Shown here: positions 48,922 through 57,604 of the stretch, in pieces | How the letters are laid out: each line of letters begins with the position of its first letter | Position numbering within the stretch: the first letter of the stretch is position 1 | Assembly: GCA_030604735.1 (NCBI GenBank) | Contig: JAUVVG010000001.1 | Span: forward strand, 1 to 64,000 | Length of the DNA stretch: 64,000 nt | Reading direction: 5' to 3' | DNA from: Azoarcus sp. | GTDB lineage: Bacteria > Pseudomonadota > Gammaproteobacteria > Burkholderiales > Rhodocyclaceae | The notes under the pieces: model-generated | The model's database searches: none | The model's input: the letters and a program-made list of their open reading frames with translations, nothing else | What the model was told of the DNA's origin: nothing | Made by a program: the position numbers and the translations under genes

Positions 48922-49991
48922 TGAAGACCCTGCTCGTGATGGCCGGCGGTACCGGTGGCCACATCTTTCCCGGCATTGCCGTGGCCGAGGCGATGCGGCG
49001 GCGTGGCTGGCGGATCGTGTGGATGGGCAATCCGGACGGGATGGAAGCGCGCATCGTGCCGGAGCGGGGCTACGAGATGGCCTGGGTCCGCTTTTCGGCG
49101 CTGCGAGGCAAGGGCTTGTTGCGCAAGCTGCTGCTGCCGATGAACCTGTTGCGCGGATTCTGGCAGGCGCTGGCCGCACTCCGCCGGATCCGCCCCGATG
49201 CGGTACTGGGGCTGGGCGGGTACGTGACGTTTCCGGGCGGCATGATGGCGGCGCTGCTCGGACGACCACTGCTGTTGCATGAACAGAATTCGGTCGCTGG
49301 CCTGGCCAACAAGGTCTTGAGCGGCGTGGCCGACAAGGTGTTGACCGGTTTCCCGGAGGCGCTGCCCAAGGGCGAATGGGTCGGTAATCCGGTACGGTCC
49401 GAGATCGCCGCGGTCGCGGCGCCGGAGGCTCGCTTCGCCGGTCGCAGTGGTCCACTCGAGGTGCTGGTGGTCGGCGGCAGCCTGGGCGCGGCCGCGCTGA
49501 ACGATGCGGTCCCAAAGGCGCTCGCGATGATGCCGGCCGATACCCGCCCGCAAGTGACTCATCAGGCCGGCCTCAAGCAGATCGACGCCCTGCGGGCCGC
49601 CTATGCGGATGCGGGTGTGACTGGCGAATTGCTCCCATTCATCGATGACATGGCCGCGCGCTATGCGCAAGCCGATCTGGTGATCTGTCGCGCCGGCGCG
49701 CTGACCATCGCCGAGCTCGCTGCGGTCGGCGTGGCCAGCATTCTGGTGCCGTTTCCGCACGCGGTCGATGACCATCAAAGCGCCAACGCCCGGTTTCTCG
49801 CCGATCGCGGGGCGGCGCTGCTGTTGCCGCAGAACGAACTCACGCCGGCGCGTCTGGCCGAGTCGATCGCCGGGCTCGACCGCTCACGCCTGCTCGAGAT
49901 GGCCTTGAGTGCGCGCGAGGCGGCGCGCGCCGATGCGGCCGAGCGGGTGGCCGATGCCTGCGAGGCGCTCGCAGCAGGGAGGAAAGCATGA
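48921..49991 (+). CDS. murG: Lipid II synthase MurG
   Basis: 356 residues. Peripheral inner-face GlcNAc transferase. N-terminal glycine loop [54 protein letters not shown] in the N-domain, [13 protein letters not shown], and the UDP-GlcNAc site [36 protein letters not shown] overlaps the ftsW stop by one base (TGATG). Confidence 0.97.
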   Translation: MKTLLVMAGGTGGHIFPGIAVAEAMRRRGWRIVWMGNPDGMEARIVPERGYEMAWVRFSALRGKGLLRKLLLPMNLLRGFWQALAALRRIRPDAVLGLGGYVTFPGGMMAALLGRPLLLHEQNSVAGLANKVLSGVADKVLTGFPEALPKGEWVGNPVRSEIAAVAAPEARFAGRSGPLEVLVVGGSLGAAALNDAVPKALAMMPADTRPQVTHQAGLKQIDALRAAYADAGVTGELLPFIDDMAARYAQADLVICRAGALTIAELAAVGVASILVPFPHAVDDHQSANARFLADRGAALLLPQNELTPARLAESIAGLDRSRLLEMALSAREAARADAAERVADACEALAAGRKA

Positions 49992-51397
49992 AGCACAAGG
50001 TCAAGCGGATTCATTTCGTCGGAATCGGTGGTGCCGGCATGAGCGGGATTGCCGAGGTGTTGGTCAATCTGGGCTACGCGGTCAGCGGCTCGGACTTGTC
50101 AGAAAGCGTCGCGACCCGCCGTCTGCGCTCGCTGGGCGCGAAAGTCATGCTGGGCCATGCCGCCGAGCATGTCGCCGGCGCCGATGCGGTCGTGATCTCC
50201 ACCGCAGTGCGTAATGACAACCCGGAGGTCATCGCGGCGCGGGCCAAGCCGATTCCGGTCGTACCGCGTGCCCAGATGCTGGCCGAACTGATGCGACTGA
50301 AGCAGGGCATCGCGATTGCGGGCACGCACGGCAAGACCACCACCACCTCGCTGGTCGCGAGCATCCTGGCAGAAGGCGGGATGGACCCGACCTTCGTGAT
50401 CGGCGGCAAACTGAATGCGGCCGGCGCCAACGCCCGCCTGGGCAAGGGAGACTTCCTGGTCGCCGAGGCGGACGAGTCGGACGCCTCTTTCCTGTTGCTG
50501 AGTCCGGTGATCTCGGTGGTGACCAACATCGACGCCGATCACATGGACACCTATGGCCACGATTTCGCGCGGCTCAAGCAGGCCTTCGTCGATTTTCTGC
50601 AGCACCTGCCTTTCTACGGCGTCGCGGTGCTATGCGAGGACGACCCCCATGTGCGCTCGGTGATGCCCTTGGTGTCCAAGCAGATCGTCCGCTTCGGCCT
50701 GTCCGAGAGCGCCAACATCCGTGCCGAGAATGTTCGCGCCGATGGCGGGCGCATGCTGTTCGATGCGGTCCGGATCAACGGCAGCGTGACCCGTTTGCCG
50801 ATCGAACTGAACCTGCCCGGCATGCACAACGTGCTCAACGCGCTCGCCGCGATCGCGGTCGCGACCGAGGTGCAGGTACCCGACGACTCGATCATCAAGG
50901 CCTTGTCCGATTTCAAGGGGGTTGGACGGCGCTTCCAGCGTTATGGCGAAGTGCCCCTGAGCAGCAACGAGGGCGGGGCGTCCGGCAGCTTCACCCTGAT
51001 CGACGACTACGGACATCACCCGGTCGAGATGGCGGCCACGATCGCTGCAGCACGCGGCGCCTTCCCGGGTCGGCGTCTGCTGCTGGCCTTTCAGCCGCAC
51101 CGCTATTCGCGGACCCGGGACTGCTTCGAGGACTTCGTCAAGGTCTTGTCGTCGGTCGATGGTCTGCTGCTGGCCGAGGTCTATGCCGCTGGCGAGCCGC
51201 CGTTGGTCGCGGCGGACGGGCGCTCGCTGGCACGCGCGCTGAGGGTGGCCGGCAAGATCGAGCCGATTTTCGTCGAAGACATCGCCGAAATGCCGGAGGC
51301 GATCCTGTCGGCCGCGCAGGATGGGGACGTGGTGATCACGATGGGGGCCGGCTCTATCGGAGCGGTGCCCGGACAACTGGTGAATGGCGAGGCCTAG
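49988..51397 (+). CDS. murC: UDP-MurNAc:L-alanine ligase MurC
   Basis: 469 residues. First amino-acid ligase of the pathway. [22 protein letters not shown]-terminal Rossmann motif, [11 protein letters not shown]-like [19 protein letters not shown] loop [39 protein letters not shown] and the C-domain [17 protein letters not shown] overlaps the murG stop by 4 bp. No murB follows, unlike some alphaproteobacterial clusters. Confidence 0.97.
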   Translation: MKHKVKRIHFVGIGGAGMSGIAEVLVNLGYAVSGSDLSESVATRRLRSLGAKVMLGHAAEHVAGADAVVISTAVRNDNPEVIAARAKPIPVVPRAQMLAELMRLKQGIAIAGTHGKTTTTSLVASILAEGGMDPTFVIGGKLNAAGANARLGKGDFLVAEADESDASFLLLSPVISVVTNIDADHMDTYGHDFARLKQAFVDFLQHLPFYGVAVLCEDDPHVRSVMPLVSKQIVRFGLSESANIRAENVRADGGRMLFDAVRINGSVTRLPIELNLPGMHNVLNALAAIAVATEVQVPDDSIIKALSDFKGVGRRFQRYGEVPLSSNEGGASGSFTLIDDYGHHPVEMAATIAAARGAFPGRRLLLAFQPHRYSRTRDCFEDFVKVLSSVDGLLLAEVYAAGEPPLVAADGRSLARALRVAGKIEPIFVEDIAEMPEAILSAAQDGDVVITMGAGSIGAVPGQLVNGEA

Positions 51398-51399
51398 TG

Positions 51400-52314
51400 G
51401 TGAAAGCTGATTTCGGAAAAGTGGCGGTGTTGATGGGCGGTGCGTCTGCCGAGCGGGAAGTTTCGCTGATGTCGGGGGCGGCGGTGCTGGCCACCTTGCA
51501 GACGGCCGGGGTCGATGCCCACGCCTTCGATCCGGCCGAAGTCGATCTTCACCGACTCAAGGAAGAGGGCTATGCACGGGCCTTCATCGCGCTGCATGGT
51601 CGCGGGGGTGAGGATGGCACGGTGCAGGGGATGCTCGAGCTGATGCGGATTCCCTATACCGGAAGCGGCGTGATGGCTTCGGCGATCTCGATGGACAAAT
51701 GGCGGACCAAGATGATCTGGGCCGCCTGCGGCTTGCCGACACCCCGTTACGCCATCCTGACCGCCGACAGCGACTGGAATGCGGTGGTGGCGGACCTGGG
51801 ACTGCCGATCTTCGTCAAGCCGGTCCATGAAGGTTCCAGCATGGGCGCGACCAAGGTCACCGAGGCGTCTCAACTGGCCGAGGCCTGGGCGCTGGCTGCG
51901 CGCTATGACGATCTGGTCATCGCCGAGGAGTTCATCCAGGGCATGGAACTCACTGCCCCGTTCCTCGGCGACCAGGCCTTGCCGCTGATCCGGATCGAAG
52001 CACCCGACGGCAACTACGATTACCAGCACAAATACTTCTCGGACGATACCCAGTATCACTGCCCGTGCGGGCTGGATCCGGCGTTGGAGCAGAAGTTGCA
52101 GGCGCTGGTGATGCAGAGCGCCAGGGTGTTGGGTTGCCGCGGCTGGGGCCGGGGCGACCTGATGCTGACCCCGGACGGACGCCCCTACCTGCTGGAGATG
52201 AATACCTCGCCGGGCATGACCGGCCATTCATTGGTACCGATGGCGGCGCGCGTGGCCGGGCTCGATTTCCAGGCCTTGTGCCTCGCGATTCTGGAGGATG
52301 CCCGACTTGGATGA
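51400..52314 (+). CDS. ddl: D-alanine--D-alanine ligase
   Basis: 304 residues. Ligates D-Ala-D-Ala for Mur[21 protein letters not shown] opening, [48 protein letters not shown], and the ATP-grasp end [27 protein letters not shown]. Two successive GTG codons (51397, 51400) could start it; the second has the better distance to GGCGAGG. The size and features are DdlB-like. It overlaps ftsQ by 17 bp. Confidence 0.95.
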   Translation: MKADFGKVAVLMGGASAEREVSLMSGAAVLATLQTAGVDAHAFDPAEVDLHRLKEEGYARAFIALHGRGGEDGTVQGMLELMRIPYTGSGVMASAISMDKWRTKMIWAACGLPTPRYAILTADSDWNAVVADLGLPIFVKPVHEGSSMGATKVTEASQLAEAWALAARYDDLVIAEEFIQGMELTAPFLGDQALPLIRIEAPDGNYDYQHKYFSDDTQYHCPCGLDPALEQKLQALVMQSARVLGCRGWGRGDLMLTPDGRPYLLEMNTSPGMTGHSLVPMAARVAGLDFQALCLAILEDARLG

Positions 52315-53140
52315 GCAGGCGCCCGGCTACGCGTTCAAGCGCGCGGTTAGCTTCGCCCACACCACGGCGAACGGTCGCGACAGTGTCGGTCTGTGGAACC
52401 GGCCGGCGCTACTCGACCTGGTATCCGACCTGTTGATGCTGTTCGTCGCACTCGCGCTCGGCTATGCCTTGTTCATCTGGTTTCTCAGCCGCCCGATCTT
52501 TCCGCTGCGGGAGGTCGTGGTGCTCAGTCCGCCGGCACAAGTCACCCAGTCCCAGCTCGAGTATGCCGCCCGCTCTTCGATACAAGGCAACTTCTTCTCG
52601 GTCAGTCTGGACGATGTGCGCTCGGCCTTCGAGAAGCTCCCTTGGGTGCGCCGTGCCGAGGTTCGCCGCCGTTGGCCGAACGCGCTGGAGCTGCGGCTGG
52701 AGGAGCACCAGGCGGTGGCTTACTGGACGGTTGCGGATAGCGACGAAGTACACCTGGTCAACCGCCAGGGCGAGGTGTTCGTCGCGGCCAGCAATGCCAC
52801 GCTGCCCGATTTCTCCGGCCCCCCGGGGTCGGCGGCCTATCTGCTCGCCCGCCACCGTGAATTCAGCCAGCTCCTGGCGCCGCTGGGCAGGCAGCCGGTC
52901 GAGGTCTGGCTGTCGACCCGCGAGGCGTGGCGACTGGTGTTGGACGACGGCATGGTGATCGTGCTCGGTCGCGATCAGGAGAAGGCGCCGATCAATCAGC
53001 GCTTGAAGCAGTTCGTGAGCGTCTGGCCGGATACCCAGGCACAGTTGGGCGCACAGGTCGCGGTCGCCGATTTGCGCTACCAGCGAGGCTTCGCCCTCAC
53101 CCCGGCAAGACATGACCCGTTAATGAAAGGCGTGCAATGA
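52298..53140 (+). CDS. ftsQ: Cell division protein FtsQ
   Basis: 280 residues. Cytoplasmic N-terminus, one membrane helix (about residues 45-66), then a periplasmic POTRA domain starting [23 protein letters not shown] and a beta domain with [29 protein letters not shown] and FVSVWPDTQ. It scaffolds FtsL/FtsB at the divisome. ATG lies within ddl; the stop overlaps the ftsA start. Confidence 0.95.
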   Translation: MPDLDEQAPGYAFKRAVSFAHTTANGRDSVGLWNRPALLDLVSDLLMLFVALALGYALFIWFLSRPIFPLREVVVLSPPAQVTQSQLEYAARSSIQGNFFSVSLDDVRSAFEKLPWVRRAEVRRRWPNALELRLEEHQAVAYWTVADSDEVHLVNRQGEVFVAASNATLPDFSGPPGSAAYLLARHREFSQLLAPLGRQPVEVWLSTREAWRLVLDDGMVIVLGRDQEKAPINQRLKQFVSVWPDTQAQLGAQVAVADLRYQRGFALTPARHDPLMKGVQ

Positions 53141-54366
53141 GCAAGGAATACAAGGATCTGATCGTCGGGCTGGATATCGGTACCGCCAAGGTGACCTGCA
53201 TGGTGGCCGAGGCGAAGCCCGATGGACGTCTGAACGTCGTCGGACTCGGCACCCACCCGATGAGCGGGCTCAAGCGAGGGGTGGTGGTGAACATCGAGGC
53301 CACGGTGGACGCGATCTCGCGCGTGATCCAGGAGGTCGAGGTGATGGCCGACTGCAAGATCCGGGATGTCTACACCGGTATCGCAGGCAGTCACATCAAG
53401 AGCTTCAACTCCAACGGCATGGTCGCGATCAAGGACAAGGAAGTCTCGCCGATGGATGTGGAGCGGGTGATCGAGGTTGCCCGCGCAATGCCGATCCCGG
53501 CCGAGCAGCAGATCCTGCACATCCTGACCCAGGAGTTCATCATCGACGGCCAGGGTGGCGTGCGCGAGCCGATCGGCATGAGCGGCGTCAAGCTCGAGGT
53601 CAAGGTCCATATCGTCACCGGCGCGGTGTCGGCGGCACAGAACGTGGTCAAGTGCGTGCGACGCTGCGGTCTGGAGGTGATGGACCTGATCCTGCAGCCG
53701 CTCGCCTCCAGCCTGGCGGTGCTGACCGACGACGAGAAGGAACTCGGCGTGTGCCTGGTCGATATCGGCGGTGGTACCGCCGACATCGCGGTCTTCACCC
53801 AGGGCGCGATCCGCCATACCGCGGTCCTGCCGGTTGCCGGTGACCAGATCACCAACGACATCGCGATGGCCTTGCGCACGCCGACCTCGGAGGCGGAGGA
53901 GATCAAGATACGACATGGCGTCGCGATGCACGGGATGGCCGATCCGGAGGAAATGATAGAGGTCCCCGGTGTCGGCGACCGTCCGCCGCGCTCGCTTTCA
54001 AAGCAGCGCCTGGCCGACGTGATCGAGCCGCGGGTGTCCGAGCTGTTCGAACTGGTTCAGGCGGAACTGCGCCGCAGCGGCTACGAGGAGTTGCTGTCGT
54101 CCGGGATCGTGCTGACCGGTGGTTCGTCGGTGATGCGCGGCATGGTGGAGCTTGGCGAGGACGTCTTCCATCTGCCGGTCAGGGTCGGTTCGCCGCAGTA
54201 CGACGGCGGCTTGGCCGATGTGGTGTGCCAGCCCTATTACGCGACCGCGATGGGACTGGTGATGGAAGGCCAGGCACAGCGTCGTCGCGGGATCATGGCG
54301 CGCGAGACGCGCAACCTGCGCCAGGTCTTCGGACGCATGAAGTCCTGGTTCGAACGGAATTTTTGA
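53137..54366 (+). CDS. ftsA: Cell division protein FtsA
   Basis: 409 residues. Actin-like ATPase that tethers FtsZ to the membrane. IVGLDIGTAKVTCMVAEA phosphate-1 motif, the 1C subdomain after KRGVVVNIEATVDAI, CLVDIGGGTADIAVF phosphate-2 motif, GIVLTGGSSVMRGM adenosine motif, and a C-terminal amphipathic helix FGRMKSWFERNF for membrane binding. ATG overlaps the ftsQ stop by 4 bp. Confidence 0.97.
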   Translation: MSKEYKDLIVGLDIGTAKVTCMVAEAKPDGRLNVVGLGTHPMSGLKRGVVVNIEATVDAISRVIQEVEVMADCKIRDVYTGIAGSHIKSFNSNGMVAIKDKEVSPMDVERVIEVARAMPIPAEQQILHILTQEFIIDGQGGVREPIGMSGVKLEVKVHIVTGAVSAAQNVVKCVRRCGLEVMDLILQPLASSLAVLTDDEKELGVCLVDIGGGTADIAVFTQGAIRHTAVLPVAGDQITNDIAMALRTPTSEAEEIKIRHGVAMHGMADPEEMIEVPGVGDRPPRSLSKQRLADVIEPRVSELFELVQAELRRSGYEELLSSGIVLTGGSSVMRGMVELGEDVFHLPVRVGSPQYDGGLADVVCQPYYATAMGLVMEGQAQRRRGIMARETRNLRQVFGRMKSWFERNF

Positions 54367-54415
54367 GGGGGATGACGACGTCGTTCATCCATTTTTTTCA
54401 TGCACCTGTTCGATG

Positions 54416-54458
54416 CCGTTATTTAGTTGTAAACTCGCGCAGACCAACTAAATAACGG
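54416..54458. repeat. Perfect 14-bp inverted repeat upstream of ftsZ
   Basis: CCGTTATTTAGTTG (54416-54429) and CAACTAAATAACGG (54445-54458) are exact reverse complements with a 15-nt spacer, in the 143-bp ftsA-ftsZ gap. No T run follows, so it is not a standard terminator. A TAAACT sequence at the spacer edge could be a -10. It may be an operator or a leader-mRNA hairpin that sets FtsZ level. Confidence 0.85.
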
Positions 54459-54509
54459 ATAGGTCGGAGGGTTGTTCAAGCAGCATGTTGTTCTAGGAGG
54501 CAATTAAAA

Positions 54510-55646
54510 ATGTTCGAAATCGTCGAGAAGGAGCAGACCGGGACGATCATCAAGGTGATCGGTGTCGGTGGGGCAGGCGGCAATGCCGTCGATCACATGA
54601 TCCGCGAAGGGGTACAGGGTGTCGACTTCATTGTCGCCAACACCGACGCCCAGGCGCTCAAACGCTGCCTGGCTGCGAACAAGGTCCAGCTCGGCACCAC
54701 CGGTCTCGGTGCGGGGTCCAAGCCGGAAGCCGGACGTGCGGCCGCCCAGGAGACTCGCGAGGCGATCGCCGCCGCACTGGAGGGGGCGCACATGTGCTTC
54801 ATCACCGGTGGCATGGGCGGTGGAACCGGCACCGGTGCGGCGCCGGTCGTGGCCGAGATCGCCAAGGAGATGGGCATCCTGACGGTGGCGGTGGTCACCA
54901 AGCCGTTCGACTTCGAGAATCGCCTGCGGGTCGCCGAGAGCGGTGTCGACGAGCTGACCCGTCATGTCGATTCGTTGATCATCGTCCTCAACGACAAGTT
55001 GCTCGAAGTCTTCGGCGACGATGCCGGCTTCGAGGATTGCTTCCGTTCGGCCGACAACGTGCTGAAGAACGCGGTCGGCGGAATCGCCGAGATCATCAAC
55101 GTGCCTGGCCTGGTGAACGTGGACTTCCAGGACGTGCGCACCGCGATGGGCGAGATGGGCCGCGCGATGATGGGTTCGGCCGAGGCTTCCGGCGTCGACC
55201 GTGCCCGTATCGCGGCCGAGCAGGCCGCGGTCAGCCCGCTGCTGGAAGGCACCGAACTGTCCGGCGCGCGTTGTGTGCTGATCAACATCACCGCGAGCCG
55301 TTCACTGAAGATGTCGGAAGTGCGTGATGCGGTGAAGACGGTACAGGCTTTCGCCGCACCGGAAGCCTTCGTCAAGTACGGCACCGTGTTCGAAGAGTCG
55401 ATGGAAGACCGTGTGCGGGTGACGGTGGTCGCGACTGGGCTCGGTACGCCGATCGCCGCGCGCCAACCGGTCATGCAGGTCGTGCAGGGCACTGGGACTT
55501 ATGGTCCGATGGGCGGTGCGCAGATGAACGACCTGGATGTTCCGGCGGTGATTCGCAGTGGCCGTCGCACCACGGTCGAGGCGATGAGCGCCAACGGCAT
55601 GGGGACTTACGACATTCCCGCCTTCCTGCGCAAACAGGCGGATTGA
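54510..55646 (+). CDS. ftsZ: Cell division protein FtsZ
   Basis: 378 residues. Tubulin-like GTPase of the Z ring. GVGGAGGNAVDHM near residue 20, NTDAQAL, the tubulin signature GGMGGGTGTGAAP (about residues 100-112), T7-loop region NVDFQDVRTAMGEMGRAMMG, then a short linker and the conserved C-terminal peptide YDIPAFLRKQAD that binds FtsA/ZipA. AGGAGG lies 10 bp upstream of the ATG, a stronger site than most genes in the cluster, in line with the high FtsZ amounts cells need. Confidence 0.98.
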   Translation: MFEIVEKEQTGTIIKVIGVGGAGGNAVDHMIREGVQGVDFIVANTDAQALKRCLAANKVQLGTTGLGAGSKPEAGRAAAQETREAIAAALEGAHMCFITGGMGGGTGTGAAPVVAEIAKEMGILTVAVVTKPFDFENRLRVAESGVDELTRHVDSLIIVLNDKLLEVFGDDAGFEDCFRSADNVLKNAVGGIAEIINVPGLVNVDFQDVRTAMGEMGRAMMGSAEASGVDRARIAAEQAAVSPLLEGTELSGARCVLINITASRSLKMSEVRDAVKTVQAFAAPEAFVKYGTVFEESMEDRVRVTVVATGLGTPIAARQPVMQVVQGTGTYGPMGGAQMNDLDVPAVIRSGRRTTVEAMSANGMGTYDIPAFLRKQAD

Positions 55647-55675
55647 TCGGATCGAACTGACCTCCGCTCCCTGAC

Positions 55676-55720
55676 GGGCGCCCGCTGCGGACCACCGCCT
55701 CCGGTCTGCAGCGGGCGCCC
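55676..55720 (+). terminator. Strong hairpin terminator after ftsZ
   Basis: GGGCGCCCGCTGC (55676-55688) pairs perfectly with GCAGCGGGCGCCC (55708-55720), and the inner GGACC/GGTCT adds five pairs, giving about an 18-bp stem with a 9-nt loop. It is followed by GTCTCCCTTT. This should end dcw transcription and separate lpxC. Confidence 0.85.
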
Positions 55721-55787
55721 GTCTCCCTTTGCGAAGGGAATAGTCTGAGGCTAACGGACTGATCGGTATCGAATTTTTCCGGCGTGT

Positions 55788-55793
55788 TAAAAT
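55788..55793 (+). promoter_or_regulatory. Candidate -10 for lpxC
   Basis: TAAAAT 20 bp upstream of the lpxC ATG, after the ftsZ terminator. No clear -35. It would give a leader of roughly 15 nt containing the AAAGGA ribosome site. Confidence 0.4.
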
Positions 55794-55813
55794 CATCAGA
55801 AAAGGATGAAGAA

Positions 55814-56737
55814 ATGATCAGGCAACGCACTCTCAAGACGACAGTCAAGGCAACCGGAGTCGGACTCCATGGCGGGCGCAAGGTCCAGATGGTGATGCGG
55901 CCGGCCGCGCCCGATACCGGTATCGTTTTCCATCGGGTGGATCTCGATCCGCCGGTTTCGCTCCCGGCCGATCCCTATGCGGTCTGCGATACCCGGATGT
56001 GTTCCGGCCTGCAGGCGGGCGACGGGATCAAGGTCGGCACGGTCGAGCATCTGATGTCGGCGCTGGCCGGGCTCGGGATCGACAATATCCATGTCGATGT
56101 GGATGCACCGGAAATCCCGATTCTAGACGGCAGTTCGGGTCCGTTCGTGTTCCTGTTGCGCTCGGCCGGGCTGGAGGAACAAAAGGCCTTGAAGAAATTC
56201 CTGCGGGTGCTGAAGCCGGTCGAGGTCCAGGATGGCGACAAATGGGTGCGCCTAGAGCCCTATGACGGCTTCAAACTGAGCTTCTCGATCGTGTTCAATC
56301 ATCCGGCCATAGACAGCACAGCGACCAGCGTCGTCATCGACTTCGCCGACCAGTCCTACGAGCGCGATGTCGCGCGGGCGCGAACCTTTGGCTTCATGCA
56401 GGATGTCGAGTTCATGCAGGCCAACGGTCTGGCGCTGGGCGGGAGCCTCGGCAATGCGATCGTGATGGACGAATACCGGGTATTGAATGTCGAGGGTTTG
56501 CGCTACGCCGACGAGTTCGTCAAGCACAAGGTGCTTGATGCGATCGGCGACCTCTACCTGTGTGGCCACCCGTTGTTGGCAGCCTACTCGGCACACAAGG
56601 GCGGGCATGCGATGAACAACCAGGTTCTGCGGGCGCTGCTCGAAGACGAAACCGCCTTCGAGTTGGTGAGTTTCGACGTGGGCGCCACTGCGCCGGCGTC
56701 GGTGCGCAACCAGTTGGAGCTGGCTGTCGCGGCCTGA
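55814..56737 (+). CDS. lpxC: UDP-3-O-acyl-N-acetylglucosamine deacetylase LpxC
   Basis: 307 residues. Zinc hydrolase catalysing the committed step of lipid A synthesis. [21 protein letters not shown] start, the [18 protein letters not shown] zinc His, [29 protein letters not shown] with the second His and the Asp ligand, and [11 protein letters not shown] with the catalytic His. The C-terminal tail [21 protein letters not shown] ends in small hydrophobics, as in LpxC proteins degraded by FtsH, but control by FtsH here is inference. Confidence 0.97.
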   Translation: MIRQRTLKTTVKATGVGLHGGRKVQMVMRPAAPDTGIVFHRVDLDPPVSLPADPYAVCDTRMCSGLQAGDGIKVGTVEHLMSALAGLGIDNIHVDVDAPEIPILDGSSGPFVFLLRSAGLEEQKALKKFLRVLKPVEVQDGDKWVRLEPYDGFKLSFSIVFNHPAIDSTATSVVIDFADQSYERDVARARTFGFMQDVEFMQANGLALGGSLGNAIVMDEYRVLNVEGLRYADEFVKHKVLDAIGDLYLCGHPLLAAYSAHKGGHAMNNQVLRALLEDETAFELVSFDVGATAPASVRNQLELAVAA

Positions 56738-56747
56738 GGAGTAGCGC

Positions 56748-56924
56748 ATGTTGTTCGTCAGAATTTTTGCCGCACTCGCACTGATAGGCATCGGCGGCTC
56801 GCTGCTCGCCTGGATGCTGACCGGAGACGTCAAATACCGCCGGTGGGCGTGGCTGTTTTTCCAGGCAGGCGTGACCGTTCTGCTGGTCCTGTTCGGCGTG
56901 TTCGCGTTCGAAAGGATTTTTTAA
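56748..56924 (+). CDS. 58-residue two-helix membrane protein
   Basis: Short gene directly after lpxC, with GAGGAG 7 bp before the ATG. Reads MLFVRIFAALALIGIGG, then SLLAWMLTGDVKYRRWAW, then LFFQAGVTVLLVLFGVFAFERIF. That is two membrane helices joined by a basic loop (DVKYRRW). No family recognised. The clean ribosome site, 10-bp spacing from lpxC and membrane-like composition make it a real gene, probably co-transcribed with lpxC. Confidence 0.75.
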   Translation: MLFVRIFAALALIGIGGSLLAWMLTGDVKYRRWAWLFFQAGVTVLLVLFGVFAFERIF

Positions 56925-57012
56925 CCCCGCTCGGATTGCGGCTGGTAGTCATCAAGCTCAGCTGCGATTTGTGCGAACTGCCGCGAGTTTCTTCCGTCCC
57001 GGGGCGTCGCGC

Positions 57013-57447
57013 TCAGTCTGCGCGGCTATTGGCCAGCAGCCTTTCCAGCGATTCGCGCAACGGGGAATCGGCAGGCAGCGATTCGGCCAGTGCCGTCAGG
57101 CTGGAGCGACCGCCCGCACCTATGCTGCGCGCTTCGGGGCTGGACCGGACGACGCTTTCCGGGGTGATGCTCACCTTGACCTGTATCTTCGTGATCGGCG
57201 TGCCCTGCTCGACGAACTGCGCGGTCAGGCTAGGCAGCAGTTGCTTCAGGCGCGCTGCGGTCGACCCATTGCGCGCGAGCAGAATCAGGGTGTCCTTTTT
57301 GAGATTGCCGATCGCGCATTGTTCGATGAGCGCTGGCGGAAGCAGGCGCTCCAGGGCCAATTGCAGCCGCCTCAGCCGTTCCGCATGCTCACGCAGCCGA
57401 CCCAGCGCGTCGCCGCTTCCGAGAAATCCCTGCAATGCCTGGGCCAT
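57013..57447 (-). CDS. DUF721 protein, DciA-like
   Basis: 144 residues. DUF721/DciA domain: LERLLPPALIEQCAIGNLKKDTLILLARNGSTAARLKQLLPSLTAQF is the KH-like core of the family. DciA loads the replicative helicase in bacteria lacking DnaC/DnaI-type loaders, so this is the likely helicase operator, though betaproteobacterial members are little studied. It diverges from secA, as in many proteobacteria. Confidence 0.85.
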   Translation of the reverse strand: MAQALQGFLGSGDALGRLREHAERLRRLQLALERLLPPALIEQCAIGNLKKDTLILLARNGSTAARLKQLLPSLTAQFVEQGTPITKIQVKVSITPESVVRSSPEARSIGAGGRSSLTALAESLPADSPLRESLERLLANSRAD

Positions 57448-57562
57448 GCGTCCTGTTCCGGCTTGGTGTCGATTGCCCGATGGTAGTGAGCGGCGGGTCG
57501 TGTCGCAAGTCCGGTCGGGTCAAAATAACTCCGGGGGCGTTTTCGGGCCCGCAGGGTGGCCG

Positions 57563-57571
57563 TGCTAAAAT
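57563..57571 (+). promoter_or_regulatory. Candidate extended -10 promoter for secA
   Basis: TGCTAAAAT, an extended -10 (TG at 57563-57564, TAAAAT 57566-57571), 33 bp upstream of the secA ATG. No strong -35. Confidence 0.5.
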
Positions 57572-57604
57572 GCGCCATTTGCCGCATCGAGCATTCACAC
57601 ATCC

